A DNA stretch of 64,000 bases from Nitrospira sp. SG-bin1 (GCA_002083365.1 LVWS01000033.1:248001-312000), one strand, 5' to 3'. Shown: positions 41,201-50,016, numbered from the stretch's first letter. The notes: a model not told the origin generated them from the letters alone. Program-made: numbers and translations.

Positions 41201-41895
41201 GTATAGAGGACAGTCCATGGCTGCCCGATCAAATCGGCTGGCTCGTACCCATACATCTTGGCATGGGCCTGGTTCATGTAGGTGTAGCGCCCCTCTCGGT
41301 TGAGCAGTGCCATTCCATCGAGACCATGGTCGAGGGCAAAGCCGAGTTTGGCTTGAGTGAGCCTGGCCTGTTCTGCTGCAGCCGCAGCTCCCTCCAGCTG
41401 GATCTGACGCCTGTGGAGTTCCAGCAGACTCATGACCTGACGTCCAAGCGTAGTGAGTGCTTGTCGTTGTTCGGCAGTCAGTTCACGGGGGATTCGATCA
41501 ATGACGCAGAGGGTCCCCAGCGCGTGGCCGTCGTGGGTAACAAGTGGAAGTCCCGCGTAGAATCGAATGTTCGGGTTTGCCGTGACCAGCGGGTTGTCGG
41601 CAAAGCGCGGATCGGCGGCGGCATCCGGCACAATGAAGAGGTCGGATTGATGGATCGCATGGGCACAGAACGCAATGTCGCGTGGCGTTTCCGTGGCGTC
41701 AATTCCCACCTTGGATTTGAACCATTGGCGATGGGTATCGATGAGGCTAATCAGTGCGATTGGTGTCCCACAGATCTGGGCGGCAAGCGCGGTTAAATCG
41801 TCGAACGCTGCCTCCGGCAGCGTGTCGAGGATCTCGTATCGTCGTAATTCGCCGAGACGGGACGGTTCGTTCTCAGGCAGCGGGGCGCTCTGCAT
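38212..41895 (-). CDS. Hybrid sensor histidine kinase: GAF-PAS-PAS-PAS-HisKA-HATPase-REC-REC-HPt
   Basis: 1227 residues, no transmembrane helix, so a soluble sensor. GAF about 14-165 (LRRYEILDTLPEAAFDDLTA); three PAS domains about 190-300, 310-430 and 440-555, the last with RLFGYNSEEVCGQN. The H box SHEIRTPLNSM gives His600, the ATPase has GGTGLGLSIS at about 776. REC1 (833 onward) has Asp889 in VVDYHMTGMNG. REC2 (975 onward) has Asp1031 in FMDMQMPVMDG. The HPt domain (1135-1227) has His1175 in RIAHGMKGAGS. All phosphorelay residues are present, with both receivers intact. Such multi-step relays signal to a separate response regulator; none is adjacent. Confidence 0.92.
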   Translation of the reverse strand: MQSAPLPENEPSRLGELRRYEILDTLPEAAFDDLTALAAQICGTPIALISLIDTHRQWFKSKVGIDATETPRDIAFCAHAIHQSDLFIVPDAAADPRFADNPLVTANPNIRFYAGLPLVTHDGHALGTLCVIDRIPRELTAEQRQALTTLGRQVMSLLELHRRQIQLEGAAAAAEQARLTQAKLGFALDHGLDGMALLNREGRYTYMNQAHAKMYGYEPADLIGQPWTVLYTFEWQRRIQDSYFPILLDQSHWCGELIGKKKSGESFSVEISLALLPPHNALGDWLLCTCRDITEQKRIESIVKANEERLSLAVNAANVGIFEHDHRNDRLYWSPILRDIYGVNPAEPGSLQRYLSLIHQADRDRVLSAVRQAHDPTGDGEFHIEHQIVRPDGKIRHLSLHSHTSFVGEGMTRVPTRTIGTVMDITERKWAEAGVWEREARLRAIVDHAVDGIITITERGVIESFNPAAERLFGYNSEEVCGQNVKILMPEPYQSQHDGYLAHYQQTGQAKIIGIGREVLGRRKNGSTFPLDLAVSEIRLGDRRLFTGITRDITERKAAESKLEQAAQDMEIRNQELTAAHEQSLAATQAKSEFLAFMSHEIRTPLNSMIAMADLLKGTSLSVEQQEYVGRFSRAATSLLDLLNDILDLSKIEAGHLELESTTFDLRDLIEKTAELMAVRAHAKRLELVAFVHPEIPTFVTGDPTRLRQVLVNLIGNAIKFTEHGEVVVRLVPDETHQNSIHCSVSDTGIGIPEDKLQIIFDRFTQVDSSTTRQYGGTGLGLSISKRIVELMGGRIQVESRLGAGTTFTFVVPLPEALGRDTLSPQPSLDLCGRRILVVDDIEINRVVIREYLSRWGASVIEADGGTAALTELDRAEREGQTIDLAVVDYHMTGMNGLGLGEAIRKRPRYTALPLIMLVSDMLGEASRQAAALRIASYTYKPISRKQLLEALAFALGLRPTVPVAADHDQTGEQLGSLRPLHILLVEDLQENREVMKLYLKATPYRIEMAENGRIALEKFQASTYDLVFMDMQMPVMDGMQATAAIRRWERAQQRRPTPIVALTANAFKEEATKSLATGCTAHLTKPIKKQVLLDTIHLHTGTVERDAADPATATIVTNRAPTNETSNGETCIVSIDSDLKPLMPMFLAGRKKDIVDMREALARHDFHTTGRIAHGMKGAGSIYGFERVVTLATSIEQAATAGSAASIETDLDLLVTYLEHVQVVFV

Positions 41896-42202
41896 AGCGT
41901 GTTTCCATCCTTGGTGCGTGGATAGATCCGAGTCAAGGATTACGGATTGCCCTGTATCAGATGTCCGACGATGTCGGGACAGGAATCCTTAAGTACAATG
42001 AGGAACGTCAGATGGAAAGTAAAAAGCGTTTTTTGTGCCGTTTGGGTGTGAGGAGAGGTTGCGGAATCTATTAGGGGATATGAAACGCCGCATTAGCAGG
42101 AAGTCCTGCTGAAGGCTTGATCGCCATCTTGCTTGAGTTTTCGCAAGGCGCGTTGTAAGTTCTTGCGTACCTCAGACACACGTCGACAGGACCCCAACCC
42201 CG
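41896..42202. other. Intergenic region between divergent kinase and PBP1A genes
   Basis: The region is 307 bp without a gene. GTCCGACGATGTCGGGAC (41962-41979) is an imperfect palindrome. I cannot place a convincing promoter in either direction by eye. Confidence 0.3.
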
Positions 42203-44608
42203 ATGCCAAAAGATAGTCGATTCGTTGAAATGAGCTTAGAACGGCCACGCCGTCGCCTGCGCTGGTGGCAGATCGCTCTGATCAGTGTGGTGGGTGTGAG
42301 TATCGTCGGGGCGACGACGGTCGCGGGAATCATCTGGCATTTTTCCCGGGATCTGCCTTCGCTCGACCTGCTTCAAAATTATCAGCCGAGTTTGGTCACC
42401 ACCGTCTATTCGGACGATCGCCAGCCCATCGGCCAGTTTTTCATCGAGCGACGCATTCTGACGCCGCTGCCCGAGATCCCCAAGACGCTGACCCAGGCCA
42501 TCATTGCGACGGAGGACGCGCGGTTTTTCGAACATCCCGGCTTGGACTTTATCGGGATGCTGCGGGCGGCCTGGACGAACATTCGCCACGGGGGGAAAAA
42601 GGTCGAAGGCGCCAGCACGATCACGCAACAATTGGCGCGTTCGCTCTTTCTTTCGTCTGAGCGGTCCTATGAACGGAAGATTCGTGAACTCATCCTGGCC
42701 TACAAGATGGAGGTGGTCTCGGGAAAAGAACAGATTCTCGAAACCTATCTGAATCAAATTTACTTCGGGCAAGGCGCCTACGGCGTAGGCTCGGCCGCTC
42801 ATTCTTATTTCGGGAAAGACATCCGAGCCCTGAACCTAGCCGAATCCGCCTTCCTGGCCGGTCTGCCGAAGTCACCCAGCCGATTTTCCCCTTTCAGCGC
42901 CTATGACTTGGCGAAGAATCGTCAAGAGCATGTGCTCGCTCGAATGGAGGAGGTGGGGTTTATCACCGCGGCGGAACGGGAAGCGGCCGCCCGTGAGAAG
43001 CTGAATTTCCGTCGGTCCGGCAGCGAACATCTGGCACCGTACTTCGTCGAATACATCCGCCAATTGCTCGTGGCGAAGTATGGGGAGTCGATGGTGTACA
43101 AGGGGGGCCTCCAAATTTACACGACCTTGAATTTGGAGATGCAAAAAGCCGCGGAGTCCGCGTTCTTGAACGGGGTTCGCGAGCTCGACAAACGGGAAGG
43201 ATGGCGAGGACCTCGGCGAACCGTGGATGTGGAGACTTTCCAGCCCTCAGCTGCGGCACAGGGGGATCAACTGCTCAAGCCCGGATATCTGGGTGAGGGG
43301 GTCGTCTTAAAGGTTGCGAAGGATCACTATGTGGTTCAGGTCGGTGCGTTCACCGCGAAGCTGGCGTTCGAGGACATGGCCTGGGCCAAGCGGATGCTCA
43401 AGGGGCCGGACCCCACCGTGGATTTCGTGGTGAATCCGAATCTCAAGTCACTCCTCAAGCCGGGAGATGTCATCGAAATCGGCGTGAAAAAGCTCACCAA
43501 GGACGGAGTGTTGCTCACACTGGAACAGACGCCGATCGTCGAGGGCGGATTGATTGCCCTCGATCCGAAAACGGGGGCGATCCGCGCGATGGTGGGCGGC
43601 TATGACTTCTCGCGCAGTGAATACAATCGTGCGGTTCAGGCGCATCGACAACCAGGGTCCGCGTTCAAGCCGCTCATTTATGCCACGGCCATGAGCCAGG
43701 GATTGAGTCCCGCCACACAAATCCTCGATGCGCCGGTCGTCTATGAGCAGGAACAGGAGGACAAGATTTGGAAACCGGAGAACTACGGTCGGAGATTTCA
43801 CGGCATGGTGAGTCTCCGTGATGCGCTGGCGCAGTCACACAATCTTGCGACGGTTCGCTTGTTGGACAACGTCGGCGTGAAGAATGTGATCGATTTCTCC
43901 CGCACCGTGGGAGTGACGAGTCCGCTTCCCGCCGACCTGTCCCTGGGGCTGGGCACATCGTCGGTCGGATTGCTGGAGTTGACTTCGGTGTACGGCGTCT
44001 TTCTGAATCAAGGGGTTCGAGTTGAACCCTTTGCCGTGAAATCGGTCAAGGACAACACGGGGAAGACACTCGAAGTGACGGAGCCCGAGCCCCACGAAGC
44101 CATCACCAAAGAAACCGCGTATCTGATTACCAACATGATGGAAGATGTCGTTCAACGGGGAACCGGGCAAGCCGCCAAGGCGTTGGGGCGTCCGATCGCC
44201 GGGAAAACCGGCACGACCAACGACTACATCAATGCCTGGTTCATCGGTGGAACACCAAATCTGGTGTGCGGTGTCTATGTCGGATTCGACGACCGTCGCT
44301 CGCTCGGAGAAAGTGAAACGGGGGCCCGTTCCGCCTTGCCGATCTGGATCGCGTTCATGAAGGAGGCGCTCAAGCAACTTCCTGTCGTGCCGTTCGAAAT
44401 CCCCGACGGGGTGACGTTCGTTAAGGTGGATGCGTCCACAGGATTGCTGGAATCTGAACAAGAAGGAGAAGGGCAGAAGGGAACGGTCGAGCTCTTTACG
44501 AAGGGCAGCGAACCGACTCAATCGGCGCAGCGTCGACTCGATCCGACGGATTTCTACAAGCTGGACCAGATCCCTGAAGGACAACCGGTCGGAGAGGGGA
44601 GTTTGTAA
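42203..44608 (+). CDS. mrcA: Bifunctional penicillin-binding protein 1A
   Basis: 801 residues. It has one membrane anchor (LRWWQIALISVVGVSIVGAT, residues about 20-40). The glycosyltransferase GT51 domain has ATEDARFFEHPGLDFIGMLR and EGASTITQQLARSLFLS. The transpeptidase domain has the nucleophile Ser in PGSAFKPLIY, SxN in AQSHNLATV and KTG in GKTGTTNDY. It polymerises and crosslinks peptidoglycan in the periplasm. An OB-like insertion lies between the two domains (residues about 340-420, GEGVVLKVAKDHYVVQVGAF). The length matches Gram-negative PBP1A. The C-terminal 60 residues are acidic and polar. It is convergent with iscX. Confidence 0.95.
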   Translation: MPKDSRFVEMSLERPRRRLRWWQIALISVVGVSIVGATTVAGIIWHFSRDLPSLDLLQNYQPSLVTTVYSDDRQPIGQFFIERRILTPLPEIPKTLTQAIIATEDARFFEHPGLDFIGMLRAAWTNIRHGGKKVEGASTITQQLARSLFLSSERSYERKIRELILAYKMEVVSGKEQILETYLNQIYFGQGAYGVGSAAHSYFGKDIRALNLAESAFLAGLPKSPSRFSPFSAYDLAKNRQEHVLARMEEVGFITAAEREAAAREKLNFRRSGSEHLAPYFVEYIRQLLVAKYGESMVYKGGLQIYTTLNLEMQKAAESAFLNGVRELDKREGWRGPRRTVDVETFQPSAAAQGDQLLKPGYLGEGVVLKVAKDHYVVQVGAFTAKLAFEDMAWAKRMLKGPDPTVDFVVNPNLKSLLKPGDVIEIGVKKLTKDGVLLTLEQTPIVEGGLIALDPKTGAIRAMVGGYDFSRSEYNRAVQAHRQPGSAFKPLIYATAMSQGLSPATQILDAPVVYEQEQEDKIWKPENYGRRFHGMVSLRDALAQSHNLATVRLLDNVGVKNVIDFSRTVGVTSPLPADLSLGLGTSSVGLLELTSVYGVFLNQGVRVEPFAVKSVKDNTGKTLEVTEPEPHEAITKETAYLITNMMEDVVQRGTGQAAKALGRPIAGKTGTTNDYINAWFIGGTPNLVCGVYVGFDDRRSLGESETGARSALPIWIAFMKEALKQLPVVPFEIPDGVTFVKVDASTGLLESEQEGEGQKGTVELFTKGSEPTQSAQRRLDPTDFYKLDQIPEGQPVGEGSL

Positions 44609-44617
44609 CAGCTCCTG

Positions 44618-44833
44618 CTACGATTGCGAGTCCTGATATTCCTCGTGCCAGGCCATCTGAATCGTTTCCAAAATCTTCTCGTTTGACTTCTTTGGGTCGT
44701 CCTTGAAATCCGGCAGCGCGACGATCCAGGCGTGCATGTCGGTAAAGCGAACGGTCAGCGGATCGGTCTCAGGATGTTCTTCCACGAGCCGGATGGCGAT
44801 ATCCTCGGCGTCTTGCCATTTCAGGTCCATCAT
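44618..44833 (-). CDS. iscX: Iron-sulfur assembly protein IscX
   Basis: 71 residues. LKWQDAEDIAIRLVEEHPET, then DPLTVRFTDMHAWIVALPDF and KILETIQMAWHEEYQD match IscX, an acidic regulator that binds IscS and Fe2+. Two adjacent ATG codons follow GGAGGAAC, so the start is 44833 or 44830. It is the last gene of the ISC operon, 13 nt after hscA, as in Escherichia coli. Confidence 0.93.
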   Translation of the reverse strand: MMDLKWQDAEDIAIRLVEEHPETDPLTVRFTDMHAWIVALPDFKDDPKKSNEKILETIQMAWHEEYQDSQS

Positions 44834-44846
44834 TGTTCCTCCACCG

Positions 44847-46667
44847 TCACGACACCTCCGATACTTTCTTCCCTTGCAGGCCCTTCTTGAGAGAGTCGTC
44901 CAACATCACGACGTTCAAATGCTTCGCGGCCTGTTCGAGTTCCGCCATGCGCGCGCGGATGGCACGGGCGTCTGTCCCGTCCTTCGCGGCGGATAACTGG
45001 GATAAAGCCATACCAATGGCATCGGCTTCTGCTCTGGTGATCAAGTGTCCCGCCTCCACAAGCGATTTATCGGTCGTCTTCAGCAAGGCCTCGGCGTCCA
45101 ACCGGGCTTCGATCAGTTTGCGGGCGCCGATATCCTCCGCCGCAAACTTGAACGAATCCTCGATCATCCGTTCCACTTCCGTGTCGGACAATCCGTAGGA
45201 GGGTTTGACCTCGATGGACTGGCTTTGGCCCATGCGCATGTCTGTCGCGGTGACATTCAAGATGCCGTTGGCGTCGATCAAAAAAGTTACTTCGATGCGC
45301 GGGACGCCGGCCGGTAGAGGCGGCACTTTGAGACGGAAACGGGCCAGGCTTCGGTTGTCTTTGACCAGTTCCCGCTCACCTTGCAGAATATGAATATCAA
45401 CGCCGGTCTGGCCGTCGACATAGGTAGTGAACATTTCCTTGGCGCTTGCCGGAATGGTCGTATTGCGACGAATCAGACTGCTCATGACGCCGCCCATCGT
45501 TTCGATGCCGAGAGACAGGGGCGTCACATCCAACAACAGCATATCCGTTGTCCCGCCGCCGAGAATATCGGCTTGCACGGCCGCTCCAAGGGCGACGACT
45601 TCATCCGGGTTCAGGTGACAATGTGGTGGCTTCCCGAAGATGGCTTCGACGCGCTGCCGAACCAACGGCATGCGGGTGGAGCCGCCCACCAAGACCACTT
45701 CATCGATGTCTGTTGGGGTGAGCCCCGCGTCTTTTAACGCCATACGACAGGGAGTCAAGGTCCGTTCGATGACACTCATCGCCATGGATTCGAGCTGATC
45801 ACGCATGAGTTCTCTGGTGAAGCGTCCCTTGTCCTCCGGGAGCTCGATGACGATCTCGGTTTTGAGATCATCGGAAAGGCGGATCTTCGCCCGTTCCGCT
45901 TCCAGTCGGACGGCTTGTGCGTGATCGGGATAGCTGCTTATGTCGATACCTTCGCGTGCTCGGATGTCCGCGACAACCAGATCGACCAGCAAGCGATCGA
46001 GATCGTCTCCGCCAAGGTGTGTATCGCCGTTGGTTGCCAGCACTTCAAAGATGCCGTCTTTCAACTTTAGGATGGAGATATCGAATGTTCCACCACCGAA
46101 GTCATAGACGGCGATCGTGCCTTGCGTGTTTTTCTGGAGCCCGTAGGCCAAAGAAGCGGCGGTCGGCTCATTGATGATCCGCAACACTTCCAATCCGGCG
46201 ATGAGACCGGCGTCTTTGGTGGCCTGTCGTTGGCTGTCGTTAAAGTAGGCCGGAACGGTAATGACGGCCTTCGTGATGCTTTCGCCCAGATGGGCTTCCG
46301 CGCGCAACTTCAATTCCTTGAGGATCATGGCGGAGATCTGCGGCGGCGAGTAACTCTTTTGACCCAGCCGGATTCGGATGACTCCCCCGGTTTCAGTCAG
46401 GTGGTACGGGAAATAAGCCAGCTCGCTTTGAACATCGGCCAGCCCCTTGCCCATGAAGCGTTTCACGGAATAGACCGTTCGCTCGGGATTGCGCGTCAAA
46501 TGCTCTTTCGCCGAATCGCCGACGATCAGTCCATTGTCGGTCAGCGCGACGACGGAAGGTACCATCGTGCGACCGTTGCGATCTGGAATGACACAGGGCT
46601 GACCGTCCTTCATGTACGCAACGAGCGAATTGGTTGTGCCGAGATCGATGCCGACTATCCGTGCCAT
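44847..46667 (-). CDS. hscA: Chaperone HscA (Hsp70 family)
   Basis: 606 residues. ATPase domain motifs are VGIDLGTTNSLVAYM, KAVITVPAYFNDSQRQATKDA, IAVYDFGGGTFDIS and the ATP-binding VVLVGGSTRMPLVR. The substrate domain follows (DVTPLSLGIETMGGVM). It pulls the Fe-S cluster from IscU, recognising the LPPVK loop, with HscB as J-partner. It lies 21 nt after hscB. The shorter length and HscA-like linker (QVRLNPDEVV-type) set it apart from DnaK (about 640). Confidence 0.94.
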   Translation of the reverse strand: MARIVGIDLGTTNSLVAYMKDGQPCVIPDRNGRTMVPSVVALTDNGLIVGDSAKEHLTRNPERTVYSVKRFMGKGLADVQSELAYFPYHLTETGGVIRIRLGQKSYSPPQISAMILKELKLRAEAHLGESITKAVITVPAYFNDSQRQATKDAGLIAGLEVLRIINEPTAASLAYGLQKNTQGTIAVYDFGGGTFDISILKLKDGIFEVLATNGDTHLGGDDLDRLLVDLVVADIRAREGIDISSYPDHAQAVRLEAERAKIRLSDDLKTEIVIELPEDKGRFTRELMRDQLESMAMSVIERTLTPCRMALKDAGLTPTDIDEVVLVGGSTRMPLVRQRVEAIFGKPPHCHLNPDEVVALGAAVQADILGGGTTDMLLLDVTPLSLGIETMGGVMSSLIRRNTTIPASAKEMFTTYVDGQTGVDIHILQGERELVKDNRSLARFRLKVPPLPAGVPRIEVTFLIDANGILNVTATDMRMGQSQSIEVKPSYGLSDTEVERMIEDSFKFAAEDIGARKLIEARLDAEALLKTTDKSLVEAGHLITRAEADAIGMALSQLSAAKDGTDARAIRARMAELEQAAKHLNVVMLDDSLKKGLQGKKVSEVS

Positions 46668-46688
46668 GGTAAAGATGCTGAGAGTTCG

Positions 46689-47411
46689 TCAGGCGATGGT
46701 TGCCGCCAAATCGTTGACGATATTGTGGATGTAGGTGCGGTGAGACAGCAGATCGCGCATTTGTTTAAGAATTCTGTCCCGTTCCGCCCGGGCTTGACTC
46801 GTGGCATCGCCGCGGTCTTGAAGTTGATCCCACTCTAAAAACAGTTGCCGAAGTTGAGATTCCATCTTTTCCTTGCGTCGCTCCAACGCCTCCTGTTCAG
46901 CCTCAAGATTGGCGCGGAGCCGATGGCCCTGATCCGAACCGCGATCCGATGACCGGTACTCTTCCAGAATGTCCTGCAGTTCAAGAATCTCTTCAAAGAG
47001 ATCGGCCGGCGGGGAGGTTCGAATGTCTTTCACCGAGCCGGTTTCTAGGGCCAAGAGATATTCTGCTCGTTGAATGGGGTCGCGGAGCGTGCGATAGGCG
47101 GTGTTGAGGACTGCGGCATTGCTGAGACTGATCGTCTGTTCGGCCGGACTCTTGGTCTGATAAAAATCCGGATGGAATGTCCGGCTCAGTTCGTAAAACT
47201 TGGCCTCCAATTTCGTCGGGTCGAGCGTGAGGCGCCGCGGAAACCCCAGGCAGGTGAAATAGTCGGTCTCTTTTGAAACCGGCTGAACTTTCACGCACCG
47301 TTCGCAGAAGTATTCCCCCGTCACTTCCGACTGACAATGCCAGCACATGCTGCGGGCCATCCGCAGCTGGCGGCTGGTATCCGGATGAGTTGACGGTTGA
47401 TCGTGATTCAT
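46689..47411 (-). CDS. hscB: Co-chaperone HscB with N-terminal zinc-ribbon-like cysteines
   Basis: 240 residues, longer than E. coli HscB (171). The J domain has YFTCLGFPRRLTLDPTKLEA and SRTFHPDFYQTKSPAEQ, with the HPD motif. The C-terminal helical bundle (LQDILEEYRSSDRGSDQGHR onward) binds IscU. Before the J domain are two CxxC pairs, MCWHCQSEV and YFCERCVKV, 13 residues apart. E. coli HscB lacks this; mitochondrial HSC20 proteins have a similar four-Cys motif that binds metal. So this bacterium has an HSC20-like version. The gene lies between iscA and hscA in the ISC operon. Confidence 0.92.
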   Translation of the reverse strand: MNHDQPSTHPDTSRQLRMARSMCWHCQSEVTGEYFCERCVKVQPVSKETDYFTCLGFPRRLTLDPTKLEAKFYELSRTFHPDFYQTKSPAEQTISLSNAAVLNTAYRTLRDPIQRAEYLLALETGSVKDIRTSPPADLFEEILELQDILEEYRSSDRGSDQGHRLRANLEAEQEALERRKEKMESQLRQLFLEWDQLQDRGDATSQARAERDRILKQMRDLLSHRTYIHNIVNDLAATIA

Positions 47412-47484
47412 GAGTAAAAAACAGACATATCGACTGCCCTTCTTATCTCTTCCTCAGATGCGATCCTTAGGCCTTCGTCTGAAA

Positions 47485-47841
47485 TCAAGCGGAGAAAGAC
47501 TCTCCGCAGCCGCAGGTCTTGTTGGCGTTCGGATTGAGGAACTTGAAGTTCCCACCCATGAGGTCCTTTTGGTAGTCCAATTGGGTTCCCTGGAGATAGA
47601 TGGCGCTCTTCGCATCGATGATCACTTTCACACCATCGATTTCATGGACTTGATCGTACTGTCCGATCTTGTCATCGAAGTTAATCGTGTAGCTGAGACC
47701 GGAACAGCCTCCTCCCTTCACGCCGAGGCGGAGCCCGCCTTCCTCGATCCCTTGGACATTGATGAGCCGTTTGACCTCTTTCAAGGCTGCGTCAGTGAGC
47801 GAGATAATCGGAGCTTGTGTCTCGACATTCGTGGTGTCCAT
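47485..47841 (-). CDS. iscA: Iron-sulfur cluster carrier IscA (HesB family)
   Basis: 118 residues from the ATG at 47841 (AAGGGAGC upstream); a longer frame runs into iscU and is not real. ISLTDAALKEVKRLINVQGI, then LRLGVKGGGCSGLSYTINFD and the C-terminal NKTCGCGESFSA give the three conserved Cys of A-type carriers (one plus CGC). It receives or delivers [2Fe-2S]/[4Fe-4S] clusters. It stands between iscU and hscB in the operon. Confidence 0.94.
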   Translation of the reverse strand: MDTTNVETQAPIISLTDAALKEVKRLINVQGIEEGGLRLGVKGGGCSGLSYTINFDDKIGQYDQVHEIDGVKVIIDAKSAIYLQGTQLDYQKDLMGGNFKFLNPNANKTCGCGESFSA

Positions 47842-47863
47842 GGTGGTGCTCCCTTCGTAACCG

Positions 47864-48262
47864 CTACTTGGTGTCGGCCGGTTGGATTTCCGTTTTCTTC
47901 TGATAATCGGCCAATGCGGCCTTAATGGCATCTTCCGCGAGGACCGAGCAGTGAATCTTGACCGGAGGAAGATTGAGTTCCTGCACGATGTCCGTATTCT
48001 TGATCTTCTGGGCTTCTTCGATCGTTTTCCCCTTGAGCCATTCGGTGGCCAGACTGGAGCTCGCGATCGCCGATCCGCAACCGAAGGTCTTGAACTTGGC
48101 ATCGACGATCGTGTCGTTCTGCACCTTGATCTGCAGCTTCATCACGTCGCCGCACTCCGGAGCTCCCACCATTCCGGTACCGATCCCTTCCTCGTCCTTC
48201 TTGAAGCTCCCCATGTTCCGGGGGTTGTTGAAATGATCGACGACTTTATCGCTGTATGCCAT
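47864..48262 (-). CDS. iscU: Iron-sulfur scaffold IscU
   Basis: 132 residues. It is the scaffold where IscS sulfur and iron form the cluster. Cluster ligands are in GAPECGDVMKLQIKV, FKTFGCGSAIASSSL and KIHCSVLAEDA, three Cys as in IscU. NLPPVKIHC contains the LPPVK loop recognised by HscA. Asp in ECGD is conserved. The gene is 31 nt after iscS. Confidence 0.96.
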   Translation of the reverse strand: MAYSDKVVDHFNNPRNMGSFKKDEEGIGTGMVGAPECGDVMKLQIKVQNDTIVDAKFKTFGCGSAIASSSLATEWLKGKTIEEAQKIKNTDIVQELNLPPVKIHCSVLAEDAIKAALADYQKKTEIQPADTK

Positions 48263-48293
48263 GGTATCCTCCGAATGTACGATAGTTTCTCGG

Positions 48294-49511
48294 TTAGTGT
48301 GCCGCCCACTGAACGGATTTTAGGTCCACACCCTCTTTCGCCATTTCATAGAGGGGGGACATCTCACGCAACTTAGTCACGACTTCGATAACCTTCTTGA
48401 TCGTATAGTCAATCTCGTCATCGGTATTGAAACGACCCAGCCCAAAACGGATCGAGGAGTGGGCGAGCTCCGTTCCGACACCGAGCGCCCGCAACACATA
48501 CGAAGGTTCCAGTGTGGCCGACGTGCAGGCCGAACCGGACGAGAGCGCGATGTCTTTCATGCCCATCAACAGTGACTCTCCTTCGACGTAGGCGAATGAA
48601 ATGTTGAGATTGCCCGGCAACCGGTTCGTCGGATGGCCGTTCAGGTAACTTTCCTCCAACGCCGCCATGATGTCGGCTTGGAGACGGTCACGCATTTTTG
48701 TCAGCCGCGCCGTTTCGGCCGCCATCTCCTGCTCGCAAATTTCACAGGCCTTTCCAAATCCGACGATCAATGGAACCGGTAAGGTCCCGGACCGCATGCC
48801 GCGCTCATGGCCCCCTCCGTCCATCTGGGCCGCGATCCGAACGCGAGGATTCCGCTTTCTGACGTAGAGCGCTCCGACTCCCTTGGGGCCGTAGATCTTA
48901 TGGGCCGAGAACGACATGAGATCGATACCCATGGCTTGGACATCGACCGGGATTTTTCCAACGCCTTGTGTGGCATCACAGTGAAACAGAACGCCTTTTG
49001 CTTTTGCGATCTTCCCGATTTCCTGAATGGGATTGATCGTGCCGATTTCGTTGTTGGCCAGCATGACGGAGATGAGGATCGTCTTGTCGGTGACGGCATT
49101 GTGCACGTCTTGGGGATTCACCATGCCGTGTTTATCGACCGGCAGATAGGTCACCGTCGCTAGCCCTTTGGCTTCAAGCGATTTGGCGGTATCGAGCACG
49201 GCCCGATGTTCCGTGGACGACGTGATGATGTGGGTGCCTTTCTCCTTGTACATCTCCAAGACGCCCTTCAACGCCAAGTTGTCCGATTCCGTGGCGCCGC
49301 TGGTGAAAACGATTTCTTTTGAATCGGCCTTGATGAGCTTCGCAATCTGTTTGCGGGCTTGTTCCACCGCCTCTTCTGCGGCCCAACCAAAAGCATGATT
49401 GCGACTGGCGGCGTTACCGAACTTTTCCACGAAATAGGGCAACATGGCCTCCAGAACTCGTGGATCCATGGGAGTGGTGGAATGGTTATCGAGGAAAATA
49501 GGAAGCTTCAT
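48294..49511 (-). CDS. iscS: Cysteine desulfurase IscS
   Basis: 405 residues. This PLP enzyme takes sulfur from cysteine. PIFLDNHSTTPMDPRVLEAM at the N-terminus, the PLP Lys in SFSAHKIYGPKG and the active Cys in LSSGSACTSATLEPSYV are the group I NifS/IscS features. The ATG overlaps the iscR stop (ATGA), so regulator and enzyme are co-translated. It supplies sulfur for IscU and perhaps thiolated tRNAs. Confidence 0.96.
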   Translation of the reverse strand: MKLPIFLDNHSTTPMDPRVLEAMLPYFVEKFGNAASRNHAFGWAAEEAVEQARKQIAKLIKADSKEIVFTSGATESDNLALKGVLEMYKEKGTHIITSSTEHRAVLDTAKSLEAKGLATVTYLPVDKHGMVNPQDVHNAVTDKTILISVMLANNEIGTINPIQEIGKIAKAKGVLFHCDATQGVGKIPVDVQAMGIDLMSFSAHKIYGPKGVGALYVRKRNPRVRIAAQMDGGGHERGMRSGTLPVPLIVGFGKACEICEQEMAAETARLTKMRDRLQADIMAALEESYLNGHPTNRLPGNLNISFAYVEGESLLMGMKDIALSSGSACTSATLEPSYVLRALGVGTELAHSSIRFGLGRFNTDDEIDYTIKKVIEVVTKLREMSPLYEMAKEGVDLKSVQWAAH

Positions 49512-49981
49512 CGTTCGACTCCTTGTGCCGAGGGCGACTGAATCGTAATGAGGGGCGTGCCGCCCATCATGTCCTGCAATGTCATGTTGTTCAGGAGCTG
49601 GTAGATGCTGTCTTGAATTTTCAGCAGCGGTGTGCGGATGTTGCAGTGCTCGCGTTGCATGCAGAATTCTCCGTCTTTTTCGTGCGAGCAGTCCGTGATG
49701 GCAAGCGGACCTTCGATGCTTTCGATGATGTGCGCAATCGTGATCTGTCTGGCGCTTTGTGCCAAGAGATAGCCTCCCTTGGGACCATTGTGGCTTTCGA
49801 TGAGGCCGTTCTTTGAGAGGGACTGAAGGACCTTCGCCAACAATTCCAGCGGAATGTTGTATTCCTCGGCGATCTCCTTCGTGTTCACCACACGACCAGG
49901 AGTGATATCACCAAACTGGACAGAAGCGATGTGCTGAAGCGCCATCAACGCGTAGTCAGCTTTTTTTGATATCTTCAACAT
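49508..49981 (-). CDS. iscR: Rrf2-family regulator IscR
   Basis: 157 residues from the ATG at 49981, the usual Rrf2 start (MLKISKKADYALMALQHIAS). The winged helix covers residues 1-75 (KEIAEEYNIPLELLAKVLQS recognition helix). The cluster-binding Cys residues are in TDCSHEKDGEFCMQREHCNI, three Cys near residues 90-105 as in IscR. It senses Fe-S cluster supply and represses the operon when clusters are plentiful. A longer frame to 50029 exists but has no family sequence. A 25-bp palindrome upstream is the likely operator. Confidence 0.92.
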   Translation of the reverse strand: MLKISKKADYALMALQHIASVQFGDITPGRVVNTKEIAEEYNIPLELLAKVLQSLSKNGLIESHNGPKGGYLLAQSARQITIAHIIESIEGPLAITDCSHEKDGEFCMQREHCNIRTPLLKIQDSIYQLLNNMTLQDMMGGTPLITIQSPSAQGVER

Positions 49982-49986
49982 ATCTA

Positions 49987-50016
49987 TTGCCGATCTATTT
50001 AATCGGAGACTATAAT
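49987..50016 (+). promoter_or_regulatory. Predicted promoter of the ferredoxin gene
   Basis: TTGCCG (49987-49992) and a perfect TATAAT (50011-50016) are separated by 18 bp, about 100 bp before the fdx ATG. The -10 lies inside the 25-bp palindrome. Confidence 0.5.

Noticed and set aside
40552..41796. Long open frame (414 codons) on the plus strand
   Set aside because: Antisense to the GAF/PAS part of the histidine kinase; no protein-like pattern.
47485..48102. IscA frame extended into iscU
   Set aside because: The additional 87 residues are out of frame over iscU; IscA homologues begin near the ATG at 47841.
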